The notes beneath the pieces are model-generated. The model saw only the letters and a list, made by a program, of their open reading frames with translations. It was not told where the DNA came from and made no database searches. Of a stretch of DNA of 64,000 nucleotides, positions 51,218-59,656 are shown piece by piece (positions within the stretch are counted from its first letter, which is position 1; each line of letters starts with the position of its first letter). The DNA is from an uncultured Lachnospiraceae bacterium (GTDB lineage: Bacteria > Bacillota > Clostridia > Lachnospirales > Lachnospiraceae). Where the stretch lies: contig CAIFEV010000001.1 of assembly GCA_903789615.1 (NCBI GenBank), positions 434,001-498,000 on the forward strand, read 5' to 3'. The translations under genes and the position numbers were made by a program.

Positions 51218-51256
51218 AAAAAACTCCGGCCTTTCGATACGTCGAAGGTCCGGAGT
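51218..51256 (-). terminator. Terminator between rpmA and obgE
   Basis: On the - strand a stem of about 15 pairs with one mismatch (51256-51242 with 51237-51223) is followed by TTTTTT (51223-51218). It separates the abundant ribosomal protein genes from obgE and the genes after it. Confidence 0.75.
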
Positions 51257-51285
51257 CCTGTGAATCAGTCTTTCAGAATTTCCGA

Positions 51286-51576
51286 TCAGTCGTTCTGAGC
51301 TGCCGGGTATACAGAAACCTGCTTCTTGTCTCTGCCCTTGCGCTCGAAACGGACGGTGCCGTCAACCAGCGCGAACAGCGTGTCATCGCCGCCGCGGCCG
51401 ACATTAACGCCCGGAAGGATCTTCGTTCCGCGCTGTCTGTAGAGGATGTTGCCTGCGAGAACAAACTGTCCGTCAGCTCTCTTGGCGCCCAGTCTCTTGG
51501 ACTCGGAGTCTCTGCCGTTCTTGGTAGAACCAACGCCCTTTTTATGCGCGAATAACTGAAGGTTTAAAAATAACAT
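51286..51576 (-). CDS. rpmA: 50S ribosomal protein L27 precursor
   Basis: 96 residues. The mature L27 begins [21 protein letters not shown], but the gene encodes MLFLNLQLF before it. In Firmicutes this short extension is removed by the protease Prp at the F-A bond, and the cut is needed because the N-terminus reaches the peptidyl-transferase centre. The prp gene lies 2 bases upstream. ATG 51576 follows [31 protein letters not shown] is the usual L27 core. Confidence 0.97.
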   Translation of the reverse strand: MLFLNLQLFAHKKGVGSTKNGRDSESKRLGAKRADGQFVLAGNILYRQRGTKILPGVNVGRGGDDTLFALVDGTVRFERKGRDKKQVSVYPAAQND

Positions 51577-51578
51577 CT

Positions 51579-51908
51579 CTATACCTCCTTGTAAACCAGT
51601 GAAATGTTGTCCGGATGCGCTTCAGCCAGGTCATATATACTGGACTCAAAGCTGTTTAGCGCCAGCCGGCTCTCCCTGCTGGGAGACTCCACCGTAAGAT
51701 TGAATACAACCTCCGGCTTTTCTTCATCCACGGTGTTCTCACAGGCATCATCCGTGAATTCACAGATCATGCCGATCGTATGAGAAACCAGCGTGGACAC
51801 TGCTGCACAGAGAACATCGTTGCCCTCCAGTCGGAAGTCTACGTGTCCCTCAACAGAAAATCCCGTAATATCGCCAGCGGCGTTCTTACGGATTGTCACC
51901 TGCGTCAT
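51579..51908 (-). CDS. prp: Ribosomal-processing cysteine protease Prp
   Basis: 109 residues. It removes the N-terminal extension of L27. The family motif GHVDF contains the catalytic His22, and [11 protein letters not shown] the catalytic Cys34. It lies between rplU and rpmA, the standard position (formerly ysxB). ATG 51908 follows GAAGG. Confidence 0.95.
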   Translation of the reverse strand: MTQVTIRKNAAGDITGFSVEGHVDFRLEGNDVLCAAVSTLVSHTIGMICEFTDDACENTVDEEKPEVVFNLTVESPSRESRLALNSFESSIYDLAEAHPDNISLVYKEV

Positions 51909-51921
51909 TCTTTAAACCTTC

Positions 51922-52230
51922 TCAGGCGTTGATCTTTTCGATCTTGACAGCGGTGTAGGCCTGTCTGTGGCCGTTCTTCTTTGCGTAGCCGGTCTTCGGC
52001 TTGTAATGGTAAACGATGACCTTCTTGCCGCGTCCTTCCTCAACGACACTGCCGGTAACGGTAGCACCTGCAACGGTAGGATTACCTACCTTTGCGTCTT
52101 CGCCGGAAACGAAAAGAACCTGGTCAAACGTAACAGAATCACCGGCGTTCTTTCCAAGCTTTTCAACTCTTACGATGTCGCCTTCAGAAACTGTGTACTG
52201 CTTACCACCTGTTGCAATAACTGCGTACAT
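51922..52230 (-). CDS. rplU: 50S ribosomal protein L21
   Basis: 102 residues, beginning [20 protein letters not shown] and ending [15 protein letters not shown], with [12 protein letters not shown] in the RNA-binding loop. The start is ATG 52230, which follows AGGAGGTGCC; upstream codons in frame belong to the leader. It is first gene of the rplU-prp-rpmA transcript, with a strong promoter and a structured leader. Confidence 0.97.
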   Translation of the reverse strand: MYAVIATGGKQYTVSEGDIVRVEKLGKNAGDSVTFDQVLFVSGEDAKVGNPTVAGATVTGSVVEEGRGKKVIVYHYKPKTGYAKKNGHRQAYTAVKIEKINA

Positions 52231-52311
52231 AATGGCACCTCCTGATAAATACTCGCCGGCTTCGGGGGCTTTTATAAGCACTTAACCCACACCGAGCGGC
52301 ACACAGAAAAT
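52231..52311 (-). ncRNA. Likely ribosomal protein L21 leader
   Basis: The transcribed leader before rplU has the order seen in L21 leader RNAs of Firmicutes: a CCGCTCGGTG segment, GGGTTAAGTGCTTATAAAAGCCC, then GAAGCCGGCGAG pairing back to the first part, and the AGGAGGTG ribosome binding site. In that class L21 or another product binds the leader to control its own operon. Recognition is from memory of the motif, not from a covariance search. Confidence 0.55.
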
Positions 52312-52341
52312 ATAATATACTCTCACCATTCTTTCTGTCAA
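52312..52341 (-). promoter_or_regulatory. Promoter of rplU-prp-rpmA
   Basis: On the - strand, TTGACA (52341-52336) followed by TATATT after 16 bases (52319-52314) or TATTAT after 18 (52317-52312). It lies only 6 bases from the stop of the PAP2 gene. Confidence 0.75.
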
Positions 52342-52347
52342 GAGAAA

Positions 52348-52863
52348 TTATACAAAAAACAGCATTCCGAATGCAATTGCGAATCCCCAGCCGGCAAGGA
52401 TATCCCGCGGAAAGTGAACCCCGGCGAGCAGCCGGCTCAGGGAAATAAGAAATGCCACGACAAGAAGAACGGCGCCAAGCGGCACGGAGAGAAAAAATCC
52501 CGCCGCAGCGATGATTACCGCACTTGCCGCGTGACGGCTCGGAAAAGAACGGCCGCTTTTGTCCTTCGGGATCAGCGGTGTGACAGGATATACACTGTAC
52601 GGCCTCGGAAAATCATATTTCCGGCGCAGCAGTGTGACACTTACAAAGAGGGCTGCCGGGATAAGAAGTTCTTTGAGGAAAACGGCGCGGCTCTGGCGGG
52701 CCATAGTAAAAATAAGCATCCCCATGTACGTAGCCGCAGAAACAAAAGGAAGTCCACGGTAACATGCTTCCAGGAGTCTGAAAGCCGCTGCATGTTGTTT
52801 GAAGAAAGCCGATACACGCGGATATACGGTTTTATAATACCGGCTTTCCGGAGAACGCTTCAT
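52348..52863 (-). CDS. PAP2-family membrane phosphatase
   Basis: 171 residues with about four membrane segments. The three PAP2 motifs are complete: RRKYDFPRP, SFPSRHAAS and SRLLAGVHFPRDIL, with the catalytic histidines in the last two. Such enzymes remove phosphate from lipids such as undecaprenyl pyrophosphate or phosphatidic acid; which one is not clear. ATG 52863 overlaps the end of the RNase E/G gene by 32 bases, so it is tied to that gene. No terminator is visible after it, and the rplU promoter follows at once. Confidence 0.9.
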   Translation of the reverse strand: MKRSPESRYYKTVYPRVSAFFKQHAAAFRLLEACYRGLPFVSAATYMGMLIFTMARQSRAVFLKELLIPAALFVSVTLLRRKYDFPRPYSVYPVTPLIPKDKSGRSFPSRHAASAVIIAAAGFFLSVPLGAVLLVVAFLISLSRLLAGVHFPRDILAGWGFAIAFGMLFFV

Positions 52864-54043
52864 AGATATCTCTGCCCTCTTTTTTTCTCGTTATTTCAAC
52901 AAGCCCGAGTCTGGTCATGTCAAGCACCTGTACCGGAACCGGATCAGACTTCACGGCTTTCCGCAAAGCTTCAAGCAGAAGCGCCTTGCTTTCATCAGAT
53001 TTCATGCTGATGAAATCAACGAGGATCATGCCGCTTATATTGCGCAGCCTGAGCTGCCTTGCCACCTCACCTGCCGCTTCCAGATTCACTGCCAGTTTCT
53101 TCTTTTCCGGTACGGCCGGACCGCTGCTGCTGGAAGCGGCGGCATTGACATCGATGGCGGTCAGCGCTTCCGTCCGGTCGATGTACAGATTGGCGCCGCT
53201 TTTCATGCGGACAATCCGCGCGAGTGCCCTGTCGCGCGCTGTCTTAAGGCGGTAGAGGCTGCTGAGCGGATACGAAGCGTCTTCATAGACGGTGAGCTTC
53301 ACCTTTCCGGCAAGAAAGGATTCCGGAAAGCACCTGTAAATCTCCGGGACATCTGTCACCAGTTCCGGTTCACTTTCTTTCGGAAGCTGCTCAATCTCCC
53401 TCTCCCACTCTTTCTGTCCTTCTCCGATCTGCGTGCAGGCAGGGGCGGTCATCGCACGGGCAAAGATTTCTTCCATCCGGTCTCTCAGGCATTTCGCCTC
53501 AGCCAGGACATCATCCGCACAGGCACCGGCGGCATTGGTGCGCACGATAAAGCCGCAGGGAAGTCCCGCTTTATTGTCATCCGGCAGAGTCATTTCCAGC
53601 AGGGCTGCCTTTAAGACCGGATCCTGCTCCCTTCTTTTCATCTTTTTGGAGAATTGGACCGATCTGACTCCTGCCGTGAGGACCAGGAAGTATCCGGTGA
53701 GTGACAGAGCGGATGTCAGGAGCGCTTCTTTCGGGGCGATGGCCGGCCGTTTTACCTGGACGGCGACCCGGTCGCCGCCTTTCGGGAGGTGATTCTCAGA
53801 TGCAGGATAGTCCGGCCAGAAAGCGCGCCGGTTGTCGCTCAGAGAATAATATCCCCGTGCGCCTTTCTGAAATTCGATAAAGCAGCCGCCAAGCTGCGGG
53901 ATTACACGCTCGACGCGTCCCACGTAGATGTTCCCTGTCGGCAGGTCAGGATCCGGTGCATTTATCCGGATACAGCGTCCGTCCAGAAAACACGCGCTGA
54001 CGAGTCTGCCGTCCAATTTTGTGATTACTGCCTTTGCTTTCAC
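52832..54043 (-). CDS. rng: Ribonuclease E/G family protein, short form
   Basis: 403 residues. An N-terminal S1-like RNA-binding domain (GNIYVGRVERVIPQLGGCFIEF) is followed by the catalytic core with metal-binding aspartates in LTAIDVNAAA and MILVDFISM (matching Asp303 and Asp346 of E. coli RNase E). RNase E and G normally continue with a zinc-link cysteine pair after TRKK; here the protein ends about 15 residues after that point with no CxxC. It is thus a minimal form, expected to work in rRNA or mRNA processing. GTG 54043 has only a weak GGAGAT upstream. In related genomes this gene lies just before rplU. Confidence 0.88.
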   Translation of the reverse strand: MKAKAVITKLDGRLVSACFLDGRCIRINAPDPDLPTGNIYVGRVERVIPQLGGCFIEFQKGARGYYSLSDNRRAFWPDYPASENHLPKGGDRVAVQVKRPAIAPKEALLTSALSLTGYFLVLTAGVRSVQFSKKMKRREQDPVLKAALLEMTLPDDNKAGLPCGFIVRTNAAGACADDVLAEAKCLRDRMEEIFARAMTAPACTQIGEGQKEWEREIEQLPKESEPELVTDVPEIYRCFPESFLAGKVKLTVYEDASYPLSSLYRLKTARDRALARIVRMKSGANLYIDRTEALTAIDVNAAASSSSGPAVPEKKKLAVNLEAAGEVARQLRLRNISGMILVDFISMKSDESKALLLEALRKAVKSDPVPVQVLDMTRLGLVEITRKKEGRDIYEAFSGKPVL

Positions 54044-54052
54044 GTCGTCTTA

Positions 54053-55027
54053 TCAGATCTCCAGAAGTGTCCTGTAGAAACAGGTCCTGTGTCCCGTGTG
54101 ACAGGCTCCGCCGACCTGCCTGACCTTTAAAAGCAGCGTGTCCGCGTCACAGTCGACGTACATCCGCTTTACGTACTGCAGATGCCCGCTTGTGAGCCCC
54201 TTGGTCCAGAGCTCCTGCCGGCTCCGGCTGAAATAGGTCGCCAGTCCAGTCTCGCAGGTTTTGCGGAACGCTTCCTCATTCATGTAGGCCATCATAAGGA
54301 CCTCACAGGTTTGCTCGTCCTGGACGATGCACGGAATCAGGCCGTTTGCGTCAAGTTTAAATTCCGTGAAGGGCATTGCCGGGTCGAGCGTGTGAACGGC
54401 GATGCCTGCATCCCGCAGCTGCCGCTTGAGCTGCCAGAACGTCTCGCCGGTTTCGGTCAGAAACTCACCGGACAGGCCGAGCGCATTCCGCTTCTGAAGA
54501 ATTTCTACGGCCTGCGCGCGGTCAGTCTTGTCGGAGAGCACAATGTAATTCAGCCCTCCCGGCGCCATGTCCGGAATATCCGGAGAAATGACAAATGCAA
54601 CCCGGTCCGCCGCCGCTTCGGCAAGCGCGTCGTTTCCGCCCGGAATATGATTTAGCGCTACCCGGCTGCTTCCGTAACTGCGGCAGAGTTCTTCCATCAG
54701 ATCGACATTGCTTATCCGCTCTTCGTCCAGAATCACCACAGATGCGCCGGCTTTCACATAATTGTCGGCGTCTTCGCGGTTCAGGATGTTTCCGCCGACC
54801 CAGACCGGCATACTGACCGTACGGCAGATTTTCCGGATGTCTACAAGCGCCGCTTCCTGTGAAGCGGTGTCATACGAATAGTCAAAGACAAGCAGCGCAT
54901 CGGCGCCCCGGCGCTCCTGCATGTCTGCCGCACCCGCAAGGTCTCCTTCGAACTTCTCTGTGAGATCCACGTCACGGTAGGCCGTTCCGTCTTTTATATA
55001 TAAAACCGGTACAAGAATACGGTCCAT
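54053..55027 (-). CDS. hisI: Phosphoribosyl-AMP cyclohydrolase fused to a HisF/HisA-like barrel
   Basis: 324 residues. The C-terminal part (about 225-324) is a complete HisI domain: [36 protein letters not shown] and zinc cysteines in VDCDADT and CHTGHRTC. It opens the ring of phosphoribosyl-AMP in step three of histidine synthesis. Residues 1-215 resemble a HisF/HisA TIM barrel ([11 protein letters not shown] at the start, [19 protein letters not shown]). The catalytic aspartates are gone: Tyr10 replaces Asp11 and Asn126 (RVALNH) replaces Asp130 of HisF. The HisE domain often fused after HisI is absent. ATG 55027 follows CAGGAGTGAG. Confidence 0.88.
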   Translation of the reverse strand: MDRILVPVLYIKDGTAYRDVDLTEKFEGDLAGAADMQERRGADALLVFDYSYDTASQEAALVDIRKICRTVSMPVWVGGNILNREDADNYVKAGASVVILDEERISNVDLMEELCRSYGSSRVALNHIPGGNDALAEAAADRVAFVISPDIPDMAPGGLNYIVLSDKTDRAQAVEILQKRNALGLSGEFLTETGETFWQLKRQLRDAGIAVHTLDPAMPFTEFKLDANGLIPCIVQDEQTCEVLMMAYMNEEAFRKTCETGLATYFSRSRQELWTKGLTSGHLQYVKRMYVDCDADTLLLKVRQVGGACHTGHRTCFYRTLLEI

Positions 55028-55030
55028 ATC

Positions 55031-55759
55031 TCACTCCTGTTTCCTCTCAAATCTGCGGACCGCGTCGGCAAGCCGTATCTTCTTTTCATATATGGCCTTT
55101 CCGATAATCACCCCGCTGATGCCGGCAGTTTCCAGATTCTCAAGATCTTCCATGCAGGAGACGCCGCCTGAGCAGATAACGTCAAGGCCGGTCTTCTCTG
55201 TGAGAACCCTGGTTGCCTCGACATTCGGCCCGGAGAGCATGCCGTCGCGGGAGATGTCCGTGTAAATAATCGTCCTGACGCCCAGATCCTTCATCTGAAG
55301 CGCAAGGTCCAGGCTTGTCACGTCCGAAGTCCGTTCCCAGGCGTCCGTCGCTACCCATCCGTCTTTTGCATCGATTCCGACCACAATCCGGCCGGCACCG
55401 AACGTCTCGATTGCTTTCCGGACAAATCCGGGGTCTTCGACCGCTTTTGTGCCGATAATCACCCGGGCTACACCCTGGTTCAGGACCTCTTCGATATCCT
55501 GAAGAGTCCGGATTCCGCCGCCCAGTTCCACGGGAATGCTGACCGTCCGCACGATCTCCCGCACCGCCTCGGCATTGTAAGAATGCCCTTTTCTGGCGCC
55601 GTCCAGATCCACGTTGTGAATATAGGAGGCACCGGCCTTTTCAAAAGCCGCGGCAGCCTGCCACGGGTGCTCGTAATATTCGGTAACCTCGTCGAAATCA
55701 CCCTTGCGCAGACGGACACACCGGCCGTCTTTCATGTCGATCGCTGGGTACAGTCTCAT
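55031..55759 (-). CDS. hisA: ProFAR isomerase HisA
   Basis: 242 residues from ATG 55759 (a GTG one codon earlier is possible), with AAAGGAAG upstream inside hisB. It isomerises ProFAR to PRFAR, step four of histidine synthesis. This is a TIM barrel with catalytic Asp8 in LYPAIDMKDGRCVRL and the second aspartate in IIYTDISRDGMLSG; VELGGGIRT and CSGGVSCMEDL bind the phosphates. It lies between hisB and the hisI fusion. Unlike the HisI-fused barrel, this one keeps its catalytic residues. Confidence 0.95.
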   Translation of the reverse strand: MRLYPAIDMKDGRCVRLRKGDFDEVTEYYEHPWQAAAAFEKAGASYIHNVDLDGARKGHSYNAEAVREIVRTVSIPVELGGGIRTLQDIEEVLNQGVARVIIGTKAVEDPGFVRKAIETFGAGRIVVGIDAKDGWVATDAWERTSDVTSLDLALQMKDLGVRTIIYTDISRDGMLSGPNVEATRVLTEKTGLDVICSGGVSCMEDLENLETAGISGVIIGKAIYEKKIRLADAVRRFERKQE

Positions 55760-56355
55760 CACAAACTTCCTTTCGTGGAGAGAACATCTTTGATGCGCGG
55801 ATCCGTTGAAATTGCCATGTCCAGAGCTCTTGCAAATGCCTTGTACATACCCTCGATGATATGGTGGTCATTTTCTCCGGCCAGCTCCTTAAGGTGCAGG
55901 TTCATTCCGGCGCTGTAACTCACAGCGTAGAAAAACTCGTGAACCATCTGGGTGTCATAGGTTCCGACGCGTTCCGTGTGAAAGGATGCATCAAATCCGA
56001 GCACCGGTCTTCCGGAGAGATCGACCGCACAGAGAATCAGCGCCTCGTCCATCGGCAGGATACTCTCGCCGAAGCGGCGGATCCCCTTCTTGTCCCCAAC
56101 AGCTCTTGCGATTGCCGTGCCCAGAACAATTCCGACATCTTCTATGGTGTGATGGCAGTCTACGTCCAGATCTCCTCTGCAGGTAAGTGTCAGGTCAAAA
56201 AAGCCGTGTTTTGCGAACGAACGCAGCATATGATCCAGAAATCCGACACCGGTCGAAATCTCGCTCTTTCCCTCTCCGTCCAGATTCAGGGTGCAGGTGA
56301 TATCGGTTTCGGCAGTTTTGCGGGATACCTGCGCGATTCTTTTTAACTCACACAT
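55759..56355 (-). CDS. hisB: Imidazoleglycerol-phosphate dehydratase HisB
   Basis: 198 residues, the monofunctional form without the phosphatase domain. Metal-binding histidine motifs are GFLDHML, DCHHTIEDVGIVLG and ENDHHIIEGMYKAFARAL. It converts imidazoleglycerol phosphate to imidazoleacetol phosphate. ATG 56355 follows AAAGGAAGCC. A histidinol-phosphatase and hisC, needed for the next steps, are not in this cluster. Confidence 0.96.
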   Translation of the reverse strand: MCELKRIAQVSRKTAETDITCTLNLDGEGKSEISTGVGFLDHMLRSFAKHGFFDLTLTCRGDLDVDCHHTIEDVGIVLGTAIARAVGDKKGIRRFGESILPMDEALILCAVDLSGRPVLGFDASFHTERVGTYDTQMVHEFFYAVSYSAGMNLHLKELAGENDHHIIEGMYKAFARALDMAISTDPRIKDVLSTKGSL

Positions 56356-56357
56356 CT

Positions 56358-57665
56358 TCAGGCTTCCTTTCCGACATCTTCAAAACGGACTCTGACCGCA
56401 TTGGCATGAGCCGTCAGTCCTTCAGCCTCGGCAAATGTCTCAATATCCCTGTGCATCCCCTGAAGTGCCTGCCTGGAGCAGGAAATGATGCTGGATTTTT
56501 TGAGGAAATCCTCGACAGAGAGCGCCGAGAAGAACCGGGCGGTCCCGTTGGTCGGAAGCACGTGGTTCGGTCCTGCCATATAATCGCCGAGCGGTTCGGA
56601 ACTGTTCTCTCCGAGGAAGATGGCGCCCGCGTTGCGGATTTTCGTCATCGTGTCCCAGGGATCGGCCGTCACAATCTCAAGGTGCTCGGAGGCTATATCA
56701 TTGACCATGCTGATGGCAGCGTCCATGTCCGGCGCGATGAGGATACAGCCGTAATTATCAAGGGAAGCGCGGATGATGTCGGCTCTCGAGAGAGTTTTCA
56801 GATATCCGTCAATTTCATCCGATACGTCGCGCGCCAGTTTCTCGGAGGTGGTCACGAGAATGGCGCTGGCGAGCTGGTCATGCTCGGCCTGCGAGAGAAG
56901 GTCCGCTGCCACATAGTGCGCATTGGCTGTCTCGTCGGCGAGAATCTGGACCTCAGACGGTCCTGCCACGGAATCGATGCCGACATACCCGAATACGGCC
57001 TTTTTGGCGAGTGCAACAAAGATATTGCCGGGCCCGGTGATCTTGTCAACCTTCGGTATAGAAGCGGTTCCAAACGCCATTGCCGCGATCGCCTGGGCGC
57101 CGCCCGCCTTGTAGATCGTGTCAACGCCGGCTTCATGTGCGGCGACGAGGGTCGTCGGATAAACTTTTCCTTCCGCGTTGCAGGGAGTGCACATGATGAT
57201 TTCGTCTACTCCGGCTACGCGGGCCGGAATGACATTCATCAGGACGGATGACGGATACGCAGCCTTTCCGCCCGGCACATAGACGCCTGCTCTGTGCAGC
57301 GGTGTCACACGCTGCCCGAGAATCATTCCGTCCGGTCTTGTGATGAACCAGGACTTCTGAAGCTCATTTTCGTGGAACGCGCGGATGTTGACGATCGCCT
57401 TGCGGATGACATCAAGGAGAGCCGGATCGACCTGGCTGTAGGCCTCTTCGATTTCCCCGCCGGTCACGCGGATGGTGTCCGGATTCAGATCTGCTTTGTC
57501 GAATTTCCTTGTGTACTCAAAAAGCGCCGCATCGCCCTTAGTTCTGACAGCATCCAGAATCTCGCGCACGGTGCTCTCGTATTTCCCGTAGCTGCTGGGG
57601 CTTCTCTTTTTCAGCAGTTCCTGAATGCTTAATTTTGTCTCATCGGTAAGTTTCAGTGTCCTCAT
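56358..57665 (-). CDS. hisD: Histidinol dehydrogenase
   Basis: 435 residues from ATG 57665 (a GTG just before it is the alternative), with AAAGGAG upstream. It oxidises histidinol to histidine using two NAD. Signatures are GVYVPGGKAAYPSSVLMN, ITGPGNIFVALAK, GPSEVQILAD and SQAEHDQ (zinc ligands Gln and His), and SEHLEIVT with NHVLPTNGTARF. Full length. It stands between hisG and hisB. Confidence 0.96.
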   Translation of the reverse strand: MRTLKLTDETKLSIQELLKKRSPSSYGKYESTVREILDAVRTKGDAALFEYTRKFDKADLNPDTIRVTGGEIEEAYSQVDPALLDVIRKAIVNIRAFHENELQKSWFITRPDGMILGQRVTPLHRAGVYVPGGKAAYPSSVLMNVIPARVAGVDEIIMCTPCNAEGKVYPTTLVAAHEAGVDTIYKAGGAQAIAAMAFGTASIPKVDKITGPGNIFVALAKKAVFGYVGIDSVAGPSEVQILADETANAHYVAADLLSQAEHDQLASAILVTTSEKLARDVSDEIDGYLKTLSRADIIRASLDNYGCILIAPDMDAAISMVNDIASEHLEIVTADPWDTMTKIRNAGAIFLGENSSEPLGDYMAGPNHVLPTNGTARFFSALSVEDFLKKSSIISCSRQALQGMHRDIETFAEAEGLTAHANAVRVRFEDVGKEA

Positions 57666-57677
57666 CACGATTCTCCT

Positions 57678-58328
57678 TTATGCATTCTGACTTTCCTGAT
57701 ACTGCCGGATGTCCCGGATCAGGGTCATGATCCGTTCATTTTCCATCTTCATGGACACCTGGTTCACGACGATCCGGGCGGAAAGCGGAACGATTTCTTC
57801 CAGAACTTCAAGACCGTTTTCCTTCAGGGTCGTTCCGGTTTCGACAATGTCGACGATAACCTCGGCCAGACCTACGATCGGTGCGAGCTCAACCGATCCG
57901 TTCAGTTTGATGATTTCGACGGTCTGATGTTTTTTGTTGTAAAAGTAGTCTTTGGCGATGTTCGGATATTTGCTTGCAACACGGATGAGCTCGTGGTGCT
58001 GCAGCTTTTCGGCCGCCTGCTTCGGGCCGGCAACGCACATGCGGCAGCGGCCGATGCCCAGGTCATACACTTCGTAGAGCGCCCGCTTCTCTTCCAGAAG
58101 CGTGTCCTTGCCGACGATCCCGATGTCGGCGGCGCCATACTCGACGTATGTCGGAACATCCGAAGGCTTGGCGAGGAAGAAGCGGACGTGCTGCTCTTCG
58201 TTTGTAAAAATGAGCTTGCGGGTGTCAGGATCTTTCATCTCTTCGCAGGTGATGCCCACATGCTCCAGAATATCCATGGCGCTTTTGGCCAGACGCCCTT
58301 TTGCGAGGGCAAATGTCAGATACCGCAT
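57678..58328 (-). CDS. hisG: ATP phosphoribosyltransferase, short form HisG
   Basis: 216 residues, the short form that lacks the C-terminal regulatory domain and needs HisZ. It joins ATP and PRPP in the first step of histidine synthesis. Signatures are [31 protein letters not shown] and the PRPP loop [17 protein letters not shown] 58328 directly follows the hisZ stop, with GGGGAGG upstream, so the two subunits are made together. Confidence 0.96.
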   Translation of the reverse strand: MRYLTFALAKGRLAKSAMDILEHVGITCEEMKDPDTRKLIFTNEEQHVRFFLAKPSDVPTYVEYGAADIGIVGKDTLLEEKRALYEVYDLGIGRCRMCVAGPKQAAEKLQHHELIRVASKYPNIAKDYFYNKKHQTVEIIKLNGSVELAPIVGLAEVIVDIVETGTTLKENGLEVLEEIVPLSARIVVNQVSMKMENERIMTLIRDIRQYQESQNA

Positions 58329-59570
58329 TCAGGCCTCCCCTTTTTGTGAAATCTCTTCGACGCGGAGCCGCTGCTCCTTACCGTTCTCGCACAGGTAAAT
58401 CCACTCATACTGGCCTTCCCTGGCAACTTTGAGGTAGTCCTCAAGCTGCGTGCCGCTCTTTCTGCGCATCATGCAGACGCGGATGCCTTCTGCCCGTCTG
58501 TGGGCTGAGGAAAATAAAGCCGCCTGGAAATCATCTCTGCCATAGACGAGAAGGATGCCGTTGCGCTCAAGCGGAACGCCGATTTTCTGGCGCTGGAGGG
58601 CCGTGAGAAGGCGGTCCACATTTACCGAAAATCCGATCGAGGCGCGGTCAGAGCCGAACTGCCCCATAAGACGGTCATACCGGCCTCCGTTGATGACCGG
58701 TTCCCCCGTGCCGAATGTGAAAGCGTGCAGGATAATTCCGGTGTAATATGCGTGCGAGCTCAGGTCGCCGAGATCAAAAGAAACGTGATCCGCATATCCG
58801 TTGGCCGAGAGTACGGCGTACAGGTCTTTCAGGCGCTTGACGGCCGCCAGGCACTCCGGGATATAGGTCATTTTCTCTGCGCGCTCCAGCACATCGAAAC
58901 TCCCGAACAGTGTGGGAAGCGCGACAAGCGCGTCGGTTATCATATCGCCGATGTCGTGCGAATGCAGCAGCTCCTCCACACCGAACAGATTCTTCTCAAC
59001 GATGAGCGACTTAAGTTCCTCCTCGTCATCCCCCGAGATGCCCGCCTCCGAGAGAAGCCCGCCGAAGAACTGGACGTTTCCCAGTTCCACCTGAAACTCA
59101 TTCAGTCCGACTGCCTTCATGCAGTCGATCGTCATCATCACGATCTCTGCGTCCGCATCGATCGAATCGTCTCCGATGAGTTCGGCGCCTGCCATCGTGT
59201 TTTCCTTCAGCCGGCCCTGGTAATATTTGCTGTCGTTGACAAATGTATTCTCGACATAACACAGCTTCACAGCGGTTCTGCACTCGTCGTAGTATTTGCT
59301 TGCGGAGCGCGCGATCGACGGCGTCATGTCCGGCCGTAAGCACAGTGTGTGGCCGTACCGGTCAAAAAACTTGAAAAGCTCCGTGCTTGGCACCGATCCT
59401 TTTTCCTTTGAGAACACGTCAAAGAACTCAAAAGTGGGCGTCTGGATGTCGGAATACCCGTAAAGGTTCAGGACATCGTGGAGTTTTGACTCGATCTGCT
59501 CTTTTTCTGCGCATTCCCTGCCGTATATGTCGCGGACACCCTCCGGTGTGTGCAGAAGATCCTTCTTCAT
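58329..59570 (-). CDS. hisZ: ATP phosphoribosyltransferase regulatory subunit HisZ
   Basis: 413 residues, related to histidyl-tRNA synthetase but without the anticodon-binding domain arrangement of HisS. Markers are TPEGVRDIYGRECAEKEQIE, LRPDMTPSIARSASKYY, GGRYDRLMGQFG and IGFSVNVDRLL. It pairs with the short HisG encoded next and gives feedback control by histidine. ATG 59570 follows GAGGATG. It is the first gene of the his run, with a 16-bp dyad upstream. Confidence 0.93.
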   Translation of the reverse strand: MKKDLLHTPEGVRDIYGRECAEKEQIESKLHDVLNLYGYSDIQTPTFEFFDVFSKEKGSVPSTELFKFFDRYGHTLCLRPDMTPSIARSASKYYDECRTAVKLCYVENTFVNDSKYYQGRLKENTMAGAELIGDDSIDADAEIVMMTIDCMKAVGLNEFQVELGNVQFFGGLLSEAGISGDDEEELKSLIVEKNLFGVEELLHSHDIGDMITDALVALPTLFGSFDVLERAEKMTYIPECLAAVKRLKDLYAVLSANGYADHVSFDLGDLSSHAYYTGIILHAFTFGTGEPVINGGRYDRLMGQFGSDRASIGFSVNVDRLLTALQRQKIGVPLERNGILLVYGRDDFQAALFSSAHRRAEGIRVCMMRRKSGTQLEDYLKVAREGQYEWIYLCENGKEQRLRVEEISQKGEA

Positions 59571-59617
59571 AAGTTCATCCTCGTTTGCTTTACTATGCTA
59601 ATGTGCTACCATATTGA

Positions 59618-59633
59618 TATGCACCTGTGCATA
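59618..59633. promoter_or_regulatory. Palindrome upstream of hisZ, possible operator
   Basis: TATGCACCTGTGCATA: 7-bp perfect arms around a 2-base centre, 48 bases before the hisZ ATG. It is flanked by two copies of CTACCATA (59607-59614 and 59634-59641) with the same spacing from it on each side within a few bases. The layout suggests a repressor site. No clear -35/-10 pair was found here on the - strand. Confidence 0.4.
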
Positions 59634-59656
59634 CTACCATAATGGCTGCACTCCCG

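Noticed and set aside
54053-54700. Frameshift or truncation removing HisE
   Set aside because: The HisI domain ends with its natural cysteine motif, the stop is followed at once by the next gene, and no HisE-like residues are visible in other frames nearby.
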